Positions 17,145 through 26,033 of a DNA stretch of 64,000 bases are shown one piece after another. How positions within the stretch are numbered: position 1 is the stretch's first letter; every line of letters begins with the position of its first letter. Both the position numbers and the translations under genes were made by a program. Under the pieces are notes generated by a model. The model was not told the DNA's origin. It ran no database searches and saw only the letters and a program-made list of their open reading frames with translations. This DNA comes from Nocardia colli (lineage in GTDB: Bacteria; Actinomycetota; Actinomycetes; Mycobacteriales; Mycobacteriaceae). The stretch lies in contig NZ_VXLC01000004.1 in NCBI RefSeq assembly GCF_008704205.1, positions 124,001 to 188,000 on the forward strand. The letters are read 5' to 3'.

Positions 17145-17588
17145 ATGCAGTTTGAAATCGTCGAGCGGGACGAGACGTGGGTTGCCGGGTTGCCGGTGCG
17201 CAGCCCTAAACGTGCGCTCGGAGAGCTGCGTGATCACGACCTGGAGGCAGCCTGGGCGACCGTGCTGCACCAGGAGCTCGGTGGCCCGCTGGCCAGTGCC
17301 TATACCGACTACACCGGTGAGCTCGGCACCTACAACACGCAGATCGTCGGCTACGAGTGCGCGTCCTTCGGCGACGTCACCCGCGGCCATCTGGTCGCCC
17401 GGCTGCCGCGCGGCACCTATGCGCGGTTCTCCTCGGTCGGTAACTTCCCGCAGGTGATGACCGACCTCTGGACCCAGATCGCGTACGCCGAAGAGCACAA
17501 CCAGATCAAGCGCACCTACACCGGCGACTTCGAGTGCTACCCGCACGCCTACAAGATCGAGCTCTACCTGGCGGTCGACGCCCGATGA
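17145..17588 (+). CDS. GyrI-like effector-binding domain protein
   Basis: A 147-residue stand-alone effector-binding domain of the AraC/GyrI type, likely a small-molecule binding protein. The visible pattern is RLPRGTYARFSSVGNFPQVM, a following helix around DLWTQIAYAEEHN, and the C-terminal FECYPHAYKIELYLAV, which matches the usual FE-Y...IEIYIPV ending. There is no DNA-binding domain. The stop overlaps the next gene's ATG, and that gene encodes a second protein of the same fold, so they may form a heterodimer. A short GGGGC-TTC-GCCCC hairpin lies about 40 bases upstream. Confidence 0.75.
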   Translation: MQFEIVERDETWVAGLPVRSPKRALGELRDHDLEAAWATVLHQELGGPLASAYTDYTGELGTYNTQIVGYECASFGDVTRGHLVARLPRGTYARFSSVGNFPQVMTDLWTQIAYAEEHNQIKRTYTGDFECYPHAYKIELYLAVDAR

Positions 17589-18019
17589 CCTATGCGATCG
17601 CAGTGCGGCACGAGGCGATTTACGGCGGCCTGGTGGTGCCCAGGGTGCGCCCGAGTTTCAAGGTCAGCAACAGCGACCTGATCGAGTTCCTCAAGGACCG
17701 GCTGCGCGACCGCAAGGGCGCCGACCGGCCGATGTTCACCGTGTACGTGCCGGATCCGGCGGGTAACTACAACGCGGTGGTGTGTTTCGAGTACCGCGAG
17801 CCCGAGGCGGTGCCGATCGGCGATGTCCTGGTGCGCGTGCCGAAGGGCGTCTACGCGCGCTTCGCGCCGAACGGGGACTATCACGATCCGGTGGAGGATG
17901 TGTGGGCTCAGGTCGACGACGCGACGGCGTCGGCCGAGATCACCCGCGCCTACCGGGAAGAGATCGAGATCTGGCAGGGGTCGGATTCGGTGGAGCTGTT
18001 CATTTCGATCTTGGTCTAG
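17585..18019 (+). CDS. Second GyrI-like effector-binding domain protein
   Basis: A 144-residue homologue of the protein just upstream. Shared features are RVPKGVYARFAPNGDYHDPV in place of the first protein's glycine/tyrosine loop, DVWAQVDDA as the helix start, and IEIWQGSDSVELFISI as the final strand pair. Overlap ATGA with the upstream stop indicates coupled translation. Two GyrI-like proteins in tandem with no regulator domain is unusual; a heterodimeric binding or shielding protein is one reading. No export signal is seen. Function unproven. Confidence 0.7.
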   Translation: MTYAIAVRHEAIYGGLVVPRVRPSFKVSNSDLIEFLKDRLRDRKGADRPMFTVYVPDPAGNYNAVVCFEYREPEAVPIGDVLVRVPKGVYARFAPNGDYHDPVEDVWAQVDDATASAEITRAYREEIEIWQGSDSVELFISILV

Positions 18020-18651
18020 CTTGCTGTGTATTAGCTGTGCTAGAACCGACCGGTCTCTCTGGTATCTTGCTCAACCGCGAGACGGGTTCTGACCAGGGGG
18101 AATTTGCGGGTCCGCATCCAGTTTTCGGAAGATTAACCAGACGTCTGGTCAATTCTTGTCGGATGACGGATACTGCCCTAGGCAAACTCGTCCGGAAAGC
18201 AGGATTCGGGTGAAGATGTCGGCCCCGGTTCGACGACCGCGTGAGGATGCGGAGCAACGGAGTAGGAACAGTATGGCTGTCGAGGCGAGCACCGCCGCCG
18301 CGCCGATCCGGGTTGCTGGCGGCTTCGGCGGGACGGTAGCAGGTCATTTCCCGCCGTGCCCCGATTCGGAAGATCATCGTTCGGCCGATCCGGCCTGGTG
18401 GGATAATCGGTCCGGTCGGGCAATTGCCGATGAATTGCAGGGATCTCGGATTCGAGTCGAACGGCGTGGGCGCCGGGTACCGGATACCGAACCCGGAATG
18501 GTGGGGTGACGATGGATGACGGCAGCAGCCGAAAAACGCGACTCCCGTGCGCACCGGCCACGATTTTCCCGGATCGCGTGGATACACTGACGTCGCTTCG
18601 TTTCTCGGACCTGCTCACAACACCTGAGCATGAGACCATGGCGTTGGTGCC
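18020..18651. other. 632-base stretch without a convincing gene
   Basis: Several short frames exist (for example 18156-18509 and 18506-18703), but their products are Arg/Pro-rich, lack homology I can recognise and have no strong ribosome site. The stretch contains a perfect 14-bp palindrome at 18136-18149 and presumably the promoter of the GGDEF-EAL gene. A small real gene cannot be excluded. Confidence 0.4.
18136..18149. promoter_or_regulatory. Perfect palindrome ACCAGACGTCTGGT, candidate operator
   Basis: A 14-bp perfect palindrome in the intergenic region, of the type bound by TetR-family dimers. No regulator gene is adjacent. It stands about 115 bases after the GyrI-like pair and 500 bases before the GGDEF-EAL gene. 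Confidence 0.45.
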
Positions 18652-20583
18652 ATGCCTGAGCGATTCGGCCGATGCCTGGCGTGGACACCCGTGGATAGCG
18701 TGATCGGAGACAAGGTGCCTCGGCGGACGCTCGACTCATTGGTGACCCAGGTCGCCTCCGAGCTGATGGGTGTCGACGCCACGACCATGGCCGAGGCAAC
18801 CGAACGGGTCCTGGCCCAACTGGTCGAATACTTCGATGTCGACTTCAGTTATGTGCGCCACACCGACCGCGAACGCCGGGCGTCGCTGCTGATCGCCGAA
18901 TGGCCGCACCGTCCGCAGGTACCCGATCCGGATCCGCTCGAGGTCGTCTACTTCGAGGGCGCCGATCCGGTGTTCCGCGCGTTCGAGCACGCGACCGAGC
19001 CGATGATCGCCCGCCCGACCCCGGAGTTCGCCGACTATCAGGAGACGATGCGCCGGGCCTCCGGCATCCCGGTTGTCACCACGGCCGCGGTGCCGCTGCT
19101 CTCCCGCGGCGAGTCGACCGGCGTGCTCGGCTTCATCAAGACCGGCGATCGGCAGTGGAGCACCCGCGAGCTGAATGTGCTCAAGGCGATCGCCGCGCTG
19201 TTCGCCCAGCTGCAGGCGCGGGTGGTCGCCGAGGAACGGCTGCGCTACATCGCGCTGCACGACGATCTCACCGGACTGGCCAACCGCCGCGCGCTGCTCG
19301 AGCACATGGACGAGCGGCTGAAACCGGGCAGTCCCGGACCGGTGGCGGCGTTCTTCCTCGACCTGGATCGGCTCAAGGCGCTCAACGACTTCCTCGGGCA
19401 CACGGCTGGCGACAACTTCATTCGCACGCTGTCTTCCCGGCTGCGCGAGCATCTCGATCCGGACGACATGATCGCCCGCCTCGGCGGTGACGAGTTCGTC
19501 ATCGTGCCGGCCAAGCCGATGGACGCGGTCGCGGCCGAGGAGGAGGGCACCCGGATCCAGCAGCTCATCGGCCGCCGGGTCACCGTCGGCGGGGAATCGG
19601 TGAGCCGCGCGGCCAGCATCGGTGTCGCGGTCGGCATTCCCGGCGAAACCACGGTCGCCGACGTACTGCGCCGGGCCGACCATGCGCTGCTCTCGGCCAA
19701 ATCGGGCGGCGGCAACGGCGTCGCCGTGTTCACCGACGCGATGCGCGCGCAGTTCGAACTGCAAGACGACGTCGAGCTCAACCTGCGCGGTGCGGTGTCC
19801 GACGGCTCGCTGCTGCTGCACTATCAGCCGGAGGTCGATCTGCGCACCGGCCGGATCGTCGCGCTGGAGGCGCTGGTCCGCTGGCTGCATCCGACCAGAG
19901 GCCTGCTGCCGCCTGCCGCGTTCGTCACCGTGGCCGAGGCGACCAACCTGGCCGGTGAGCTCGGGCGCTGGGTGATCAGATCGGCCTGCGCGCAGTTCGC
20001 CGAGTGGCGCCGACGCGGCCTGGCCGCGAATGTGGTGATGCGGATCAATGTTTCGCCGGTGCAGCTGGTCAGCCTCGACTTCGTGGAACGGATCGAGGAC
20101 ATTTTGCGGCTGTTCGGTATCGACGGCAGCTCGATCTGCCTGGAGATCACCGAGCACGTGGTCGTGCAGGACCTGGCCCGCACCCAGGTCACGTTGCGCG
20201 GGCTCAAGCGGATGGGCGTGCAGATCGCGATCGACGATTTCGGCACCGGCTACAGCTCGCTGTCGCACCTCAAGGCGCTCCCGGTCGACGCGGTGAAGAT
20301 CGACCGCGGCTTCGTGCAGCGCCTCGGCGCCAGCACCGACGATCTCGCGATCGTGAAATCCATTATCGGACTTGCCGGTTCGTTCGGCCTCGGGGTGGTC
20401 GGCGAGGGCGTCGAGACCGCGGTCGCCGCGCGCACCCTGGTCGGCCTCGGTTGCTATCGGGCGCAAGGCTTCTTGATCGCCCGGCCGATGCCGGCCGACG
20501 AAGTGGAAGCGCATCTGGCGGTGGGGCGTATCCCGCTGGATCTCGATCTGCCCCGGGCGAGCCGCGGTACTGCGGGGATATGA
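18652..20583 (+). CDS. GAF-GGDEF-EAL cyclic di-GMP enzyme (Rv1354c-like)
   Basis: A 643-residue protein that can in principle both make and break cyclic di-GMP. Domain order: GAF sensor (about residues 25-190), GGDEF cyclase (about 195-365, active site LGGDEF near 277) and EAL phosphodiesterase (about 380-630, EALVRW near 405, DDFGTGYSS near 530). Both active-site motifs look intact. I recall M. tuberculosis Rv1354c with the same domain order and closely similar sequence, including LHDDLTGLANRRALL. No membrane segment is seen, so it acts in the cytosol. The start at ATG 18652 is tentative; later GTG codons are possible. Its stop overlaps the next gene's start by four bases. Confidence 0.9.
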   Translation: MPERFGRCLAWTPVDSVIGDKVPRRTLDSLVTQVASELMGVDATTMAEATERVLAQLVEYFDVDFSYVRHTDRERRASLLIAEWPHRPQVPDPDPLEVVYFEGADPVFRAFEHATEPMIARPTPEFADYQETMRRASGIPVVTTAAVPLLSRGESTGVLGFIKTGDRQWSTRELNVLKAIAALFAQLQARVVAEERLRYIALHDDLTGLANRRALLEHMDERLKPGSPGPVAAFFLDLDRLKALNDFLGHTAGDNFIRTLSSRLREHLDPDDMIARLGGDEFVIVPAKPMDAVAAEEEGTRIQQLIGRRVTVGGESVSRAASIGVAVGIPGETTVADVLRRADHALLSAKSGGGNGVAVFTDAMRAQFELQDDVELNLRGAVSDGSLLLHYQPEVDLRTGRIVALEALVRWLHPTRGLLPPAAFVTVAEATNLAGELGRWVIRSACAQFAEWRRRGLAANVVMRINVSPVQLVSLDFVERIEDILRLFGIDGSSICLEITEHVVVQDLARTQVTLRGLKRMGVQIAIDDFGTGYSSLSHLKALPVDAVKIDRGFVQRLGASTDDLAIVKSIIGLAGSFGLGVVGEGVETAVAARTLVGLGCYRAQGFLIARPMPADEVEAHLAVGRIPLDLDLPRASRGTAGI

Positions 20584-21590
20584 CCGCTGGCCGCGGGACC
20601 GAACGTCAACTGTCCGAACAGGATTGGTTGCTGATCGAGACCTTGGGCCGGACGCCCGATGGGGCGGGTGCCGAGCCGACCCTGGTGGCCGACGGGGCGA
20701 AGATCAAGGACTGGGCCAGCCTGGTGCGGGTCCGCCGGGATCTGCATGCCGCCGCGCCGCAACGGATCGCCGAGGCGGTGCAGCAGTGTGTCGTGACCGC
20801 GGAGCCGGTGCACCATGGCGAGATCGGGCTTGTCGTGGTCGGCATCCCCGTCCGGTGCGCGTTCGGCGAGGTGCACGGCGTGCAGGTGTGGGTGGCCGCC
20901 GACGATGCGCCCCCGCCGCCGCGTCCGCGGGCCGGGGCGTGGGACTGGCAGGCCGACACCGAATTGGCGCATCACGGACCGGGTTTGGAGGAATTGATCT
21001 TCGCCCGCGCGCCGGAGGACGTTCGGGTGATCCGGACGCCACCGGAAGCCTTCGGCCGGATGGTGCGTTTCGACGGGCGGGTCGACTACTTCGAGATGGT
21101 CGGCGCGTTCGAGGGCCGGCACCAGAGCCAGGTCGACATGATCGGCGACGACGGTCGCGTGCGCTGCTTCCAGATGGTGACCAGGGCCGATCCGGTCGCC
21201 CGCCGGATCAGGGCGGTGATGCGCGAATGCGCCGACGCGGCGGCGGCCCGGCCCGAGGTCGACCTGGCCATGGTGCGTGCGGTGTCGCAGCGGATCCAGG
21301 ACGGCGTCGGCTTCGTCGGGCTGAACTCCTTTCTCATCTACGAGTGGATCCGCACGCCGGCCCCGCCGCTGGACCGCTGGGCCGTCGAACGTCCGACCGT
21401 GCATCCCGACGATCTCGATGACTTCCGTTCCGCCTGCACCGATCTGCTCGCGGACGACGCGACCGCCGAACAGCTGCGCTTTCGCGTGCGCTTCACCGAT
21501 ACCGGCTGGATTCCGGTGCGCGCCGAGCTGTCGCCGGTGCCCGTCGAGCGCGGGCACGGGCTGATCCGGGTGTGGCCGGAAGCGCCCTGA
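20580..21590 (+). CDS. Unknown protein cotranslated with the c-di-GMP enzyme; PAS-like
   Basis: A 336-residue soluble protein that I cannot assign to a named family with confidence. It has no signal peptide or membrane segment. The central region (FGRMVRFDGRVDYFEMVGAF and QVDMIGDDGRVRCFQMVT) and the C-terminal part (WAVERPTVHPDDLDDFRSAC, then FRVRFTDTGWIPVRAELSPV) look like PAS-type sensor modules; the HPDD phrase is typical of PAS domains. ATGA overlap with the upstream GGDEF-EAL gene shows tight coupling. A sensory or partner protein for cyclic di-GMP signalling is a reasonable inference but not shown by any motif. Confidence 0.6.
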   Translation: MTAGRGTERQLSEQDWLLIETLGRTPDGAGAEPTLVADGAKIKDWASLVRVRRDLHAAAPQRIAEAVQQCVVTAEPVHHGEIGLVVVGIPVRCAFGEVHGVQVWVAADDAPPPPRPRAGAWDWQADTELAHHGPGLEELIFARAPEDVRVIRTPPEAFGRMVRFDGRVDYFEMVGAFEGRHQSQVDMIGDDGRVRCFQMVTRADPVARRIRAVMRECADAAAARPEVDLAMVRAVSQRIQDGVGFVGLNSFLIYEWIRTPAPPLDRWAVERPTVHPDDLDDFRSACTDLLADDATAEQLRFRVRFTDTGWIPVRAELSPVPVERGHGLIRVWPEAP

Positions 21591-21681
21591 AAAGCGGGTT
21601 CGCCGGGTCTTTCACGGCTGTTCATGTCGAGTTGGGCGCACCGGTCCCGAAGATAACCCGACTGGCTGCACCATCGGCGAG

Positions 21682-22809
21682 GTGCGCATAGTTCAGCTTG
21701 CGAACTTCTACGGCCCGCGTTCGGGCGGGTTGCGCACTGCCTTGCACCACCTCGGCGAGGGATATGTGTCGGCCGGCCACGAAGTGGTGCTCATCGTGCC
21801 GGGTGCGCGCCGCTCGGAGGAGATTCTGCCTACCGGCGTTGTCCGAATAACCCTGCCCGCCTTGGCGATTCCGTGGACCGGCGGTTATCGCGCGGCCGAT
21901 CCGCGCCGGGTGGCCGACGTGCTCACCGGGCTGCGCCCCGACGTGCTCGAGGTCTCCGACCGGCTGACCCTGCGCGGATTCGGCCGCTGGGCCCGCCGGC
22001 GCGACGTGGCCGGGGTGATGATCTCGCACGAACGACTGGATCGGCTGCTCGGTCAGTTCATGCCGCGGCCGGCGGCCCGGCGCTGCGCCGACGTGGCGAA
22101 CGGGCGCACCGCCGCCGATTACGACATCGTGGTCTGCACTACCGAATTCGCGCGCGAGGAGTTCCTGCGGATCGACGCGCCGAACGTCGAGCTGGTGCCG
22201 CTCGGCGTCGACCTGGAGCTGTTCAGCCCGCGCCGGCGCGACGGCAGGCTGCGCGCCGACCTCGGTGTGCCCGGACATCCGCTGCTCGTGCATTGCGGCA
22301 GGCTGTCGGTGGAGAAGCGGGTGGAGCGCAGCATCGAGGCGGTCGCGGCATTACGCAAGGCGGGCACCGAGGTTCGGCTGGTCGTCGCCGGTGACGGGCC
22401 GCGCCGCGAGGCGCTGGAGCGCCGGGCGCGCGCACTGCCCGCGCTGGCCGACGGACTTCCCGCCGTGCACTTCACCGGCTTCATCTCCGAGCGCGCGATG
22501 GTGGCGAAACTCCTTGCCACTGCCGATGTTTCGCTGGCGCCCGGACCGCACGAGACGTTCGGCCTGGCCGCGCTGGAGGCGCTCGCGGCGGGTACCCCGG
22601 TGGTGGCCAGCCGTTCCTCGGCGCTCAAGGACATCGTGACCGCCGAGTGCGGTGCGGTTGCCGAGGACCGCGGCTCCGCGTTCGCGCAGGCCGTCACCGA
22701 CGTGCTCGCCCTGCCGACGGTCGGCCGCCGGCGCGCCGCGCGCAGCCGCGCCGAGCAATACACCTGGCCCCGGGCGGTCGCCGGAATGCTCGCCGTACTG
22801 GGCCGTTGA
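21682..22809 (+). CDS. mgtA: GT4 mannosyltransferase, MgtA type
   Basis: A GT-B fold glycosyltransferase of family GT4, 375 residues, close to what I recall of M. tuberculosis Rv0557 (MgtA, once called PimB), a GDP-mannose-dependent enzyme of mannosylated glycolipid synthesis at the cytosolic membrane face. Matching signatures: QLANFYGPRSGGLRTALHHL at the N-terminus, VMISHERLDRLLGQ, HCGRLSVEKRVERSIEAV, and the nucleotide-sugar loop GPHETFGLAALEALAAGTP, where the E-x7-E motif binds the donor. The start is GTG 21682. The SDR gene follows at close distance on the same strand. Confidence 0.88.
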   Translation: MRIVQLANFYGPRSGGLRTALHHLGEGYVSAGHEVVLIVPGARRSEEILPTGVVRITLPALAIPWTGGYRAADPRRVADVLTGLRPDVLEVSDRLTLRGFGRWARRRDVAGVMISHERLDRLLGQFMPRPAARRCADVANGRTAADYDIVVCTTEFAREEFLRIDAPNVELVPLGVDLELFSPRRRDGRLRADLGVPGHPLLVHCGRLSVEKRVERSIEAVAALRKAGTEVRLVVAGDGPRREALERRARALPALADGLPAVHFTGFISERAMVAKLLATADVSLAPGPHETFGLAALEALAAGTPVVASRSSALKDIVTAECGAVAEDRGSAFAQAVTDVLALPTVGRRRAARSRAEQYTWPRAVAGMLAVLGR

Positions 22810-22867
22810 GCCGTGCCCAAGTACCCTGCGGTGAGCCGATTCGAGCAATTCGAGATGGGGATGCGCA

Positions 22868-23740
22868 GTGCGAGGTAATGGGCGACCGGGCCGCAATACA
22901 GTGCGAGACGCAAAGGTGCTGATCACCGGCGCGGCCAGCGGAATAGGCCGGGCCACCGCGGTGGCCGCCGCGAAGGCGGGCGGGCAGCTGGTGCTCACCG
23001 ACATCAATGCCGCCGGGCTGGACGAGACGGTGGCCGACATCCGCCGCGACGGCGGCGTGGTGCTGGTCGCGCAGGCCTTCGACATCACCGACTTCGACGC
23101 CGTCACCGCGTTCGCCGAGAAGGTGCACGACGCGCACGGCAGCCTCGACATCGTGATGAACGTCGCGGGCACCTCGGCCTGGGGCACCGTGGAGAACCTG
23201 GAGCACAAGCACTGGCGGCGGATGGTCGACGTCAACCTGATGGGCCCGATCCACGTGATCGAGAACTTCGTGCCGCCGATGGTGCGCGCGGGCAAGGGCG
23301 GGTCGCTGGTCAACGTCTCCTCGGCGGCCGGACTGCTCGCCCTGCCCTGGCACGCGGCCTACAGCGCGAGCAAGTACGGCATCCGCGGCGTGTCCGAGGT
23401 GCTGCGGTTCGACCTGGACCAGCACGGCATCTCGGTGCACCTGGTGGTGCCCGGCGCGGTGGACACCCCGCTGGTGCACAGCGTCGAGCTGGTCGGCGTC
23501 GATCGGGAGTCGCCGAGGATCCAGCGGCTCACCCAGTCGTTCACCAAGCGCGCGGTGTCGCCGGAGCATGTGGCGTCCGCGATCCTGCGCGGCGTCGCCC
23601 GCAACCGGTTCCTGATCTATACGTCCTTCGACATCCGGTTCGGCTACTGGTGGGCGCGAAAGTTCGCGCTGCCCTACGAGATCGTGATGCGCCGCGCCTC
23701 CGCCCGGTTCAGCCGGTTGCTGGCCGCGCAGAACAGTTGA
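22868..23740 (+). CDS. Short-chain dehydrogenase/reductase
   Basis: An SDR oxidoreductase of about 290 residues. The cofactor site is [12 protein letters not shown] near residue 17, with NVAGTSAWG as the NAG-type motif and YSASKYG as the catalytic Tyr/Lys (preceded by Ser in VNVSSAAG). TDIN after the second strand suggests preference for NAD(H). Beyond the classic fold, the C-terminus has an extra segment ([20 protein letters not shown]) that looks membrane-associated, as in many mycobacterial SDRs acting on lipids. A GTG at 22901 is an equally good start by alignment. The last 32 bases overlap the convergent soxR gene. Confidence 0.88.
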   Translation: MRGNGRPGRNTVRDAKVLITGAASGIGRATAVAAAKAGGQLVLTDINAAGLDETVADIRRDGGVVLVAQAFDITDFDAVTAFAEKVHDAHGSLDIVMNVAGTSAWGTVENLEHKHWRRMVDVNLMGPIHVIENFVPPMVRAGKGGSLVNVSSAAGLLALPWHAAYSASKYGIRGVSEVLRFDLDQHGISVHLVVPGAVDTPLVHSVELVGVDRESPRIQRLTQSFTKRAVSPEHVASAILRGVARNRFLIYTSFDIRFGYWWARKFALPYEIVMRRASARFSRLLAAQNS

Positions 23741-24194
23741 GCTGCACGTCGAGCACGCGCGCGCCGGGACCTTCGGTGCCGAGCCGGTCGTGTTCGTTGA
23801 CCAATTTGCAGCTGCCCAGCGACAGGCAGCCGCAGCCGATGCAGCCGGTCAGGTTGTCGCGCAAGCGAATCAGTTGAGTGATGCGGTCGTCGAGGTCCGC
23901 GCGCCAGGTGGTGGACAGCGTCTCCCAGTCGCGGCGGGTGGGGTTGCGGCCTTCCGGGAGCTGATCGAGGGCGTCGCGAATTTCACTGAGCGGTATGCCG
24001 ACCCGCTGCGAGATCCGGATGAAGGCGACCCGCCGTAATGTCTCGCGCGCATATCTGCGTTGATTCCCGCTGGTCCGGCGGCTGCTGATGAGTCCTTCGC
24101 GTTCGTAGAAGTGCAACGCGGAAACTGCTACTCCGCTACGCTCGGAAAGCTGCCCGGGGGTCAGCTCCTTCGCTCGCCAATCGGCTGTCGACAT
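23709..24194 (-). CDS. soxR: Redox-sensing regulator SoxR (MerR family)
   Basis: A 161-residue MerR-type regulator that senses redox-active compounds through a 2Fe-2S cluster. The HTH and wing are in [20 protein letters not shown] and [18 protein letters not shown]. The cluster cysteines are in [12 protein letters not shown] (C-x2-C-x-C-x5-C), the SoxR signature, near residue 120. ATG 24194 has GAGGAG at good spacing. A SoxR-box-like palindrome (24212-24229) stands just upstream, so self-regulation is likely. No other obvious target carries the box in this window. Confidence 0.95.
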   Translation of the reverse strand: MSTADWRAKELTPGQLSERSGVAVSALHFYEREGLISSRRTSGNQRRYARETLRRVAFIRISQRVGIPLSEIRDALDQLPEGRNPTRRDWETLSTTWRADLDDRITQLIRLRDNLTGCIGCGCLSLGSCKLVNEHDRLGTEGPGARVLDVQLNCSARPATG

Positions 24195-24211
24195 GCACGC
24201 TCCTCCATTCC

Positions 24212-24229
24212 CCTCAACAATACTTGAGG
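24212..24229. promoter_or_regulatory. SoxR box
   Basis: CCTCAACAATACTTGAGG is an 18-bp near-palindrome with CCTCAA and TTGAGG outer arms, the same as the E. coli soxS box I recall (CCTCAAGTTAACTTGAGG). It ends 18 bases from the soxR ATG, on the side where the soxR promoter must lie. Confidence 0.8.
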
Positions 24230-24367
24230 TTAGGGTGAGCTGGGGGAGAAACGGACCGCTTCGGCAAGTCGCCTGAGTCCGGGCAGCGAGCCACCTCACA
24301 CACGGCAAGACGGCAACGAAGGCCCGAATTACGTGCTCTTGTGGCCGCGGCGAACTACGGTCTGAGC

Positions 24368-25666
24368 ATGGGAGCAGACGCTGTGCCCGCGCGGCACGGA
24401 GAGGACTCGGACGCGGACGGGCTGGACCCCGACAGTCCGGGCACGCGGTTGACGGTGACCTCCGAGGTCGGCACGCTGCGCACGGTGCTGCTGCATCGGC
24501 CGGGCGACGAACTGCGCAGGCTCACCCCGCGCAACAACGATCAGCTGCTGTTCGACGGCATTCCCTGGGTGGAGCGGGCGCAACAAGAGCACGACGCGTT
24601 CACCGGGGTGCTGCGGGATCGCGGCGTCGAGGTGCTGCTGCTGGCCGACCTGCTCGCCGAGACCCTCGCGGTCAGCGGGGCGGCGCGGATCCAGGGCATT
24701 TCCGCCGCGGTGGACGCGCGCAGGCTCGGGCATTCGCTGGCCGACCAGCTCGCCGCGTTCCTGCGCGGCGTCCGGGCCAGGGACCTGGCCAACATCCTGA
24801 TGGCCGGCATGACCTTCGACGAGCTGCCGTTCGGGCCGGATGCCACCTCGCTGGTGCGGCGGATGCACCACGGCGCGGATTTCGTCATCGATCCGCTGCC
24901 CAATCTGCTGTTCACCAGGGATTCCTCGTTCTGGATCGGGCCGAGGGTGGCGATCACCTCGCTGGCGCTGCCCGCGCGGATCCGGGAGACCTCGCTCACC
25001 GACCTGATCTACGCCTTCCATCCGCGCTTCCTCGGGGTGCGCCGCGCCTACGAATCGCATACCGCGCCGATCGAGGGCGGCGATGTGCTGCTGCTCGCGC
25101 CCGGCGTGGTCGCGGTCGGCGTGGGCGAACGCACCTCGCCCGCGGGCGCGGAAGCGTTGGCGCGCAGCCTGTTCGACGACGATCTCGCGCACACCGTGCT
25201 GGTCGTCCCGATCGCGCAGAACCGGGCGACCATGCACCTGGACACCGTCTGCACGATGGTCGACAGCGACGCACTGGTGATGTACCCGGCGGTGCGGGAC
25301 TCGTTGTGCGCGTTCACCATCGAACGCGAGGACGACTACAGCGCGCGCAACGGCGACGGCAAGGTGGCGATGAGCGGGCCCGATCCGTTCCTGGTCGCTG
25401 CCGCCAAGGCGATGGGCATCGACAAGCTCCGGGTGATCGACACCGGGCTGGACGGCGTCACCGCCGAACGCGAGCAGTGGGACGACGGCAACAACACGCT
25501 GGCGCTCGCGCCGGGCGTGGTCGCCGCCTACGAGCGCAACGAGATGACCAACGCGCGCCTGGAGGACGCCGGCATCGAGGTGCTGCGCATTCCCGGCTCC
25601 GAATTGGGTTCCGGTAGAGGCGGACCCCGCTGCCTGTCCTGTCCACTCTCCCGGGATGAGTTGTGA
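24368..25666 (+). CDS. arcA: Arginine deiminase
   Basis: Converts arginine to citrulline and ammonia in the cytosol, the first step of the ADI pathway. The 432-residue chain shows the guanidino-group-modifying fold: [13 protein letters not shown] near the N-terminus, the active-site Asp region [10 protein letters not shown], the His in [15 protein letters not shown], and the nucleophilic Cys in [10 protein letters not shown] near the C-terminus. ATG 24368 is used; an in-frame GTG at 24341 is possible. No arcB, arcC or arcD follows. Instead a GntR gene overlaps its end by a few codons, which suggests regulated use of the enzyme. In M. tuberculosis, as I recall, arcA (Rv1001) also sits beside pmt and rsmI. 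Confidence 0.93.
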   Translation: MGADAVPARHGEDSDADGLDPDSPGTRLTVTSEVGTLRTVLLHRPGDELRRLTPRNNDQLLFDGIPWVERAQQEHDAFTGVLRDRGVEVLLLADLLAETLAVSGAARIQGISAAVDARRLGHSLADQLAAFLRGVRARDLANILMAGMTFDELPFGPDATSLVRRMHHGADFVIDPLPNLLFTRDSSFWIGPRVAITSLALPARIRETSLTDLIYAFHPRFLGVRRAYESHTAPIEGGDVLLLAPGVVAVGVGERTSPAGAEALARSLFDDDLAHTVLVVPIAQNRATMHLDTVCTMVDSDALVMYPAVRDSLCAFTIEREDDYSARNGDGKVAMSGPDPFLVAAAKAMGIDKLRVIDTGLDGVTAEREQWDDGNNTLALAPGVVAAYERNEMTNARLEDAGIEVLRIPGSELGSGRGGPRCLSCPLSRDEL

Positions 25667-25673
25667 TCCAGTC

Positions 25674-26033
25674 ATGTTCAACATCACCGTGTCGCACGAG
25701 TCGGCCGTCCCGCCCTACGAGCAGTTACGCATGGGGATCATCGCCAAGGTGCGCTCCGGTGAGCTGACCGCGGGCACCAAGATCCCCACCGTGCGCGCGC
25801 TCGCCGCGCAACTCGGCCTTGCCCCGAATACGGTGGCCCGCGCCTATCGCGAGCTGGAAGCCGACGGCGTGGTCGAAACCCGGGGCAGGCAAGGCTCGTT
25901 CATCGCCTCCTCCGGCGACCCGACCCGTGATGTCGCGGGTCGCGCCGCCACGGCCTACGTCGCCACGGTCCGTCGGCTCGGACTCGACGACGCGGCCGCG
26001 CTGCGTTATGTCAAAGCGGCGCTGGAGGGTTAG
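25674..26033 (+). CDS. GntR-family regulator, YtrA-type
   Basis: A 119-residue regulator consisting almost only of the GntR winged-helix domain: PPYEQLRMGIIAKVRSGEL, the helix region AAQLGLAPNTVARAYRELEA, and the wing DGVVETRGRQGSFIAS. The short helical tail puts it in the YtrA subfamily, which often controls transporters or lies in small operons. The assumed ATG at 25674 follows family alignment; ATG 25656 is also in frame. It overlaps arcA by a few nucleotides at the 5' end if the longer start is used and the convergent pmt gene by four bases at its 3' end. arcA may be its target. Confidence 0.85.
   Translation: MFNITVSHESAVPPYEQLRMGIIAKVRSGELTAGTKIPTVRALAAQLGLAPNTVARAYRELEADGVVETRGRQGSFIASSGDPTRDVAGRAATAYVATVRRLGLDDAAALRYVKAALEG

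Noticed and set aside
18020..18130. tRNA or small RNA gene after the GyrI pair
   Set aside because: No cloverleaf, T-loop or CCA-like end was found; only short imperfect repeats.
18156..18509. 117-residue frame before the GGDEF-EAL gene
   Set aside because: Rich in Arg, Pro and Ser with no homology I can see, no good ribosome site, and overlapped by other equally poor frames. Left as gene-free, though a small gene cannot be excluded.
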